Assembly: GCA_026992215.1 (NCBI GenBank)
Contig: JALXAI010000200.1
Location: 1-6,754 of the forward strand
Direction: 5' to 3'
Length of the DNA stretch: 6,754 bases
From: Desulfobacterales bacterium
GTDB taxonomy: Bacteria > Desulfobacterota > Syntrophobacteria > B119-G9
The notes under the pieces are model-generated. The model was given only the letters and a program-made list of their open reading frames with translations, had not been told where the DNA came from and searched no databases. Position numbers and translations under genes: made by a program. Shown one piece after another: positions 6,352 to 6,754 of this stretch (within the stretch, counting starts at the first letter, position 1; each line of letters opens with the position of its first letter).

Positions 6352-6754
6352 TCACTTCCTGTTTTGTGCCAGGTGATATTTCTGGATGTTCCTGACACCC
6401 CAATCACCTTTTCTAATGGCGGAAATACCGTCAACCAGCGCCCTTGCTCCGGGAATGGTGGTAGCATACGGGATATTGTAAAGAAGGGTGGCCCGCCTTA
6501 TTTGATATGAATCGGACACCGTTTTTTTGCCCATGCTCGTATTGATTACCAGCTGAATTTCACCATTTTTGATGTAATCAACGACGTGAGGGCGCCCCTC
6601 TCTTATCTTGTTTACTTTCCTGTTGTCGATTCCCTTGATCTTAAGATACCTAGAGGTGCCGCGGGTTGCCATAATCGTGAAGCCCATTTGTGCAAGCTCC
6701 CTGGCTATCGGTACAAGTGCTTCCTTGTCCCTGTCTCTTACGCTGAGGAAAACG
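6352..6754 (-). CDS. carB: Carbamoyl-phosphate synthase large subunit, C-terminal part (MGS-like allosteric domain)
   Basis: This is the last 133 codons of the large subunit; the open frame runs off the right edge, so the start is outside the window. CarB makes carbamoyl phosphate from bicarbonate, ATP and ammonia channelled from the CarA glutaminase, for pyrimidine and arginine synthesis. The visible part is the regulatory MGS-like domain, which in E. coli binds UMP, IMP and ornithine. It opens with VFLSVRDRDKEAL, then ATRGTS, VNKIREGRPH, the IKNGEIQLVINT stretch and SYQIRRATL, all aligning by eye with the E. coli CarB C-terminus. The residues matching E. coli T974, T977, K993 and N1015 (nucleotide-binding site) are kept, so feedback by UMP/IMP is plausible. 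The in-frame ATG at 6687 lies inside this conserved domain and is not a real start. The gene ends 45 bases before purF with no clear terminator between them, so cotranscription is likely. Identification is firm. Confidence 0.95.
   Translation of the reverse strand, partial: VFLSVRDRDKEALVPIARELAQMGFTIMATRGTSRYLKIKGIDNRKVNKIREGRPHVVDYIKNGEIQLVINTSMGKKTVSDSYQIRRATLLYNIPYATTIPGARALVDGISAIRKGDWGVRNIQKYHLAQNRK

Noticed and set aside
6352..6687. Short independent 111-residue protein starting at the ATG at 6687
   Set aside because: The frame stays open to the window edge, and the upstream codons (VFLSVRDRDKEALVP) continue the CarB MGS-like domain, so this is a truncated view of carB.

Overview
This window carries one unbroken gene run, entirely on the minus strand, that fills almost every base. 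In transcription order (right to left) the genes are: the 3' end of carB (carbamoyl-phosphate synthase large subunit, cut by the window edge), purF (amidophosphoribosyltransferase), a kdsD/kpsF-type arabinose-5-phosphate isomerase, a divergent DapA/NanA-superfamily TIM-barrel protein, a polytopic M48 metallopeptidase with a C-terminal TPR region, and a tRNA-dihydrouridine synthase. There are no RNA genes, mobile elements, CRISPR arrays or long repeats. The only noncoding stretch above 50 bases is the 97 bases after the last gene, which holds a GC-rich hairpin.

The spacing suggests an operon. carB and purF are 45 bases apart. purF to kdsD and kdsD to the DapA-like gene each share a 4-base ATGA stop/start overlap. 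The DapA-like gene and the M48 gene are 15 bases apart, and M48 overlaps the dihydrouridine synthase by 14 bases. I saw no promoter-like sequence inside the run, so the promoter probably lies upstream, beyond the right edge.

The organism is probably Gram-negative, because KdsD makes the precursor of Kdo, the inner-core sugar of lipopolysaccharide. PurF is the [4Fe-4S], propeptide-bearing type. The gene mix and moderate GC content are compatible with a Desulfobacterota (Syntrophobacter-like) bacterium, but that placement is an impression from protein style and was not tested.

Functionally, the first two genes feed pyrimidine/arginine and purine synthesis and the third feeds LPS synthesis. The last three are less ordinary: a DapA-fold protein that has lost the residues needed for Schiff-base chemistry, a membrane protease whose TPR tail is predicted to be periplasmic, and a divergent Dus enzyme with an altered catalytic-loop motif. 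The degenerate DapA-like protein and its neighbouring membrane protease are the best candidates for undescribed biology. The rest is conventional housekeeping.
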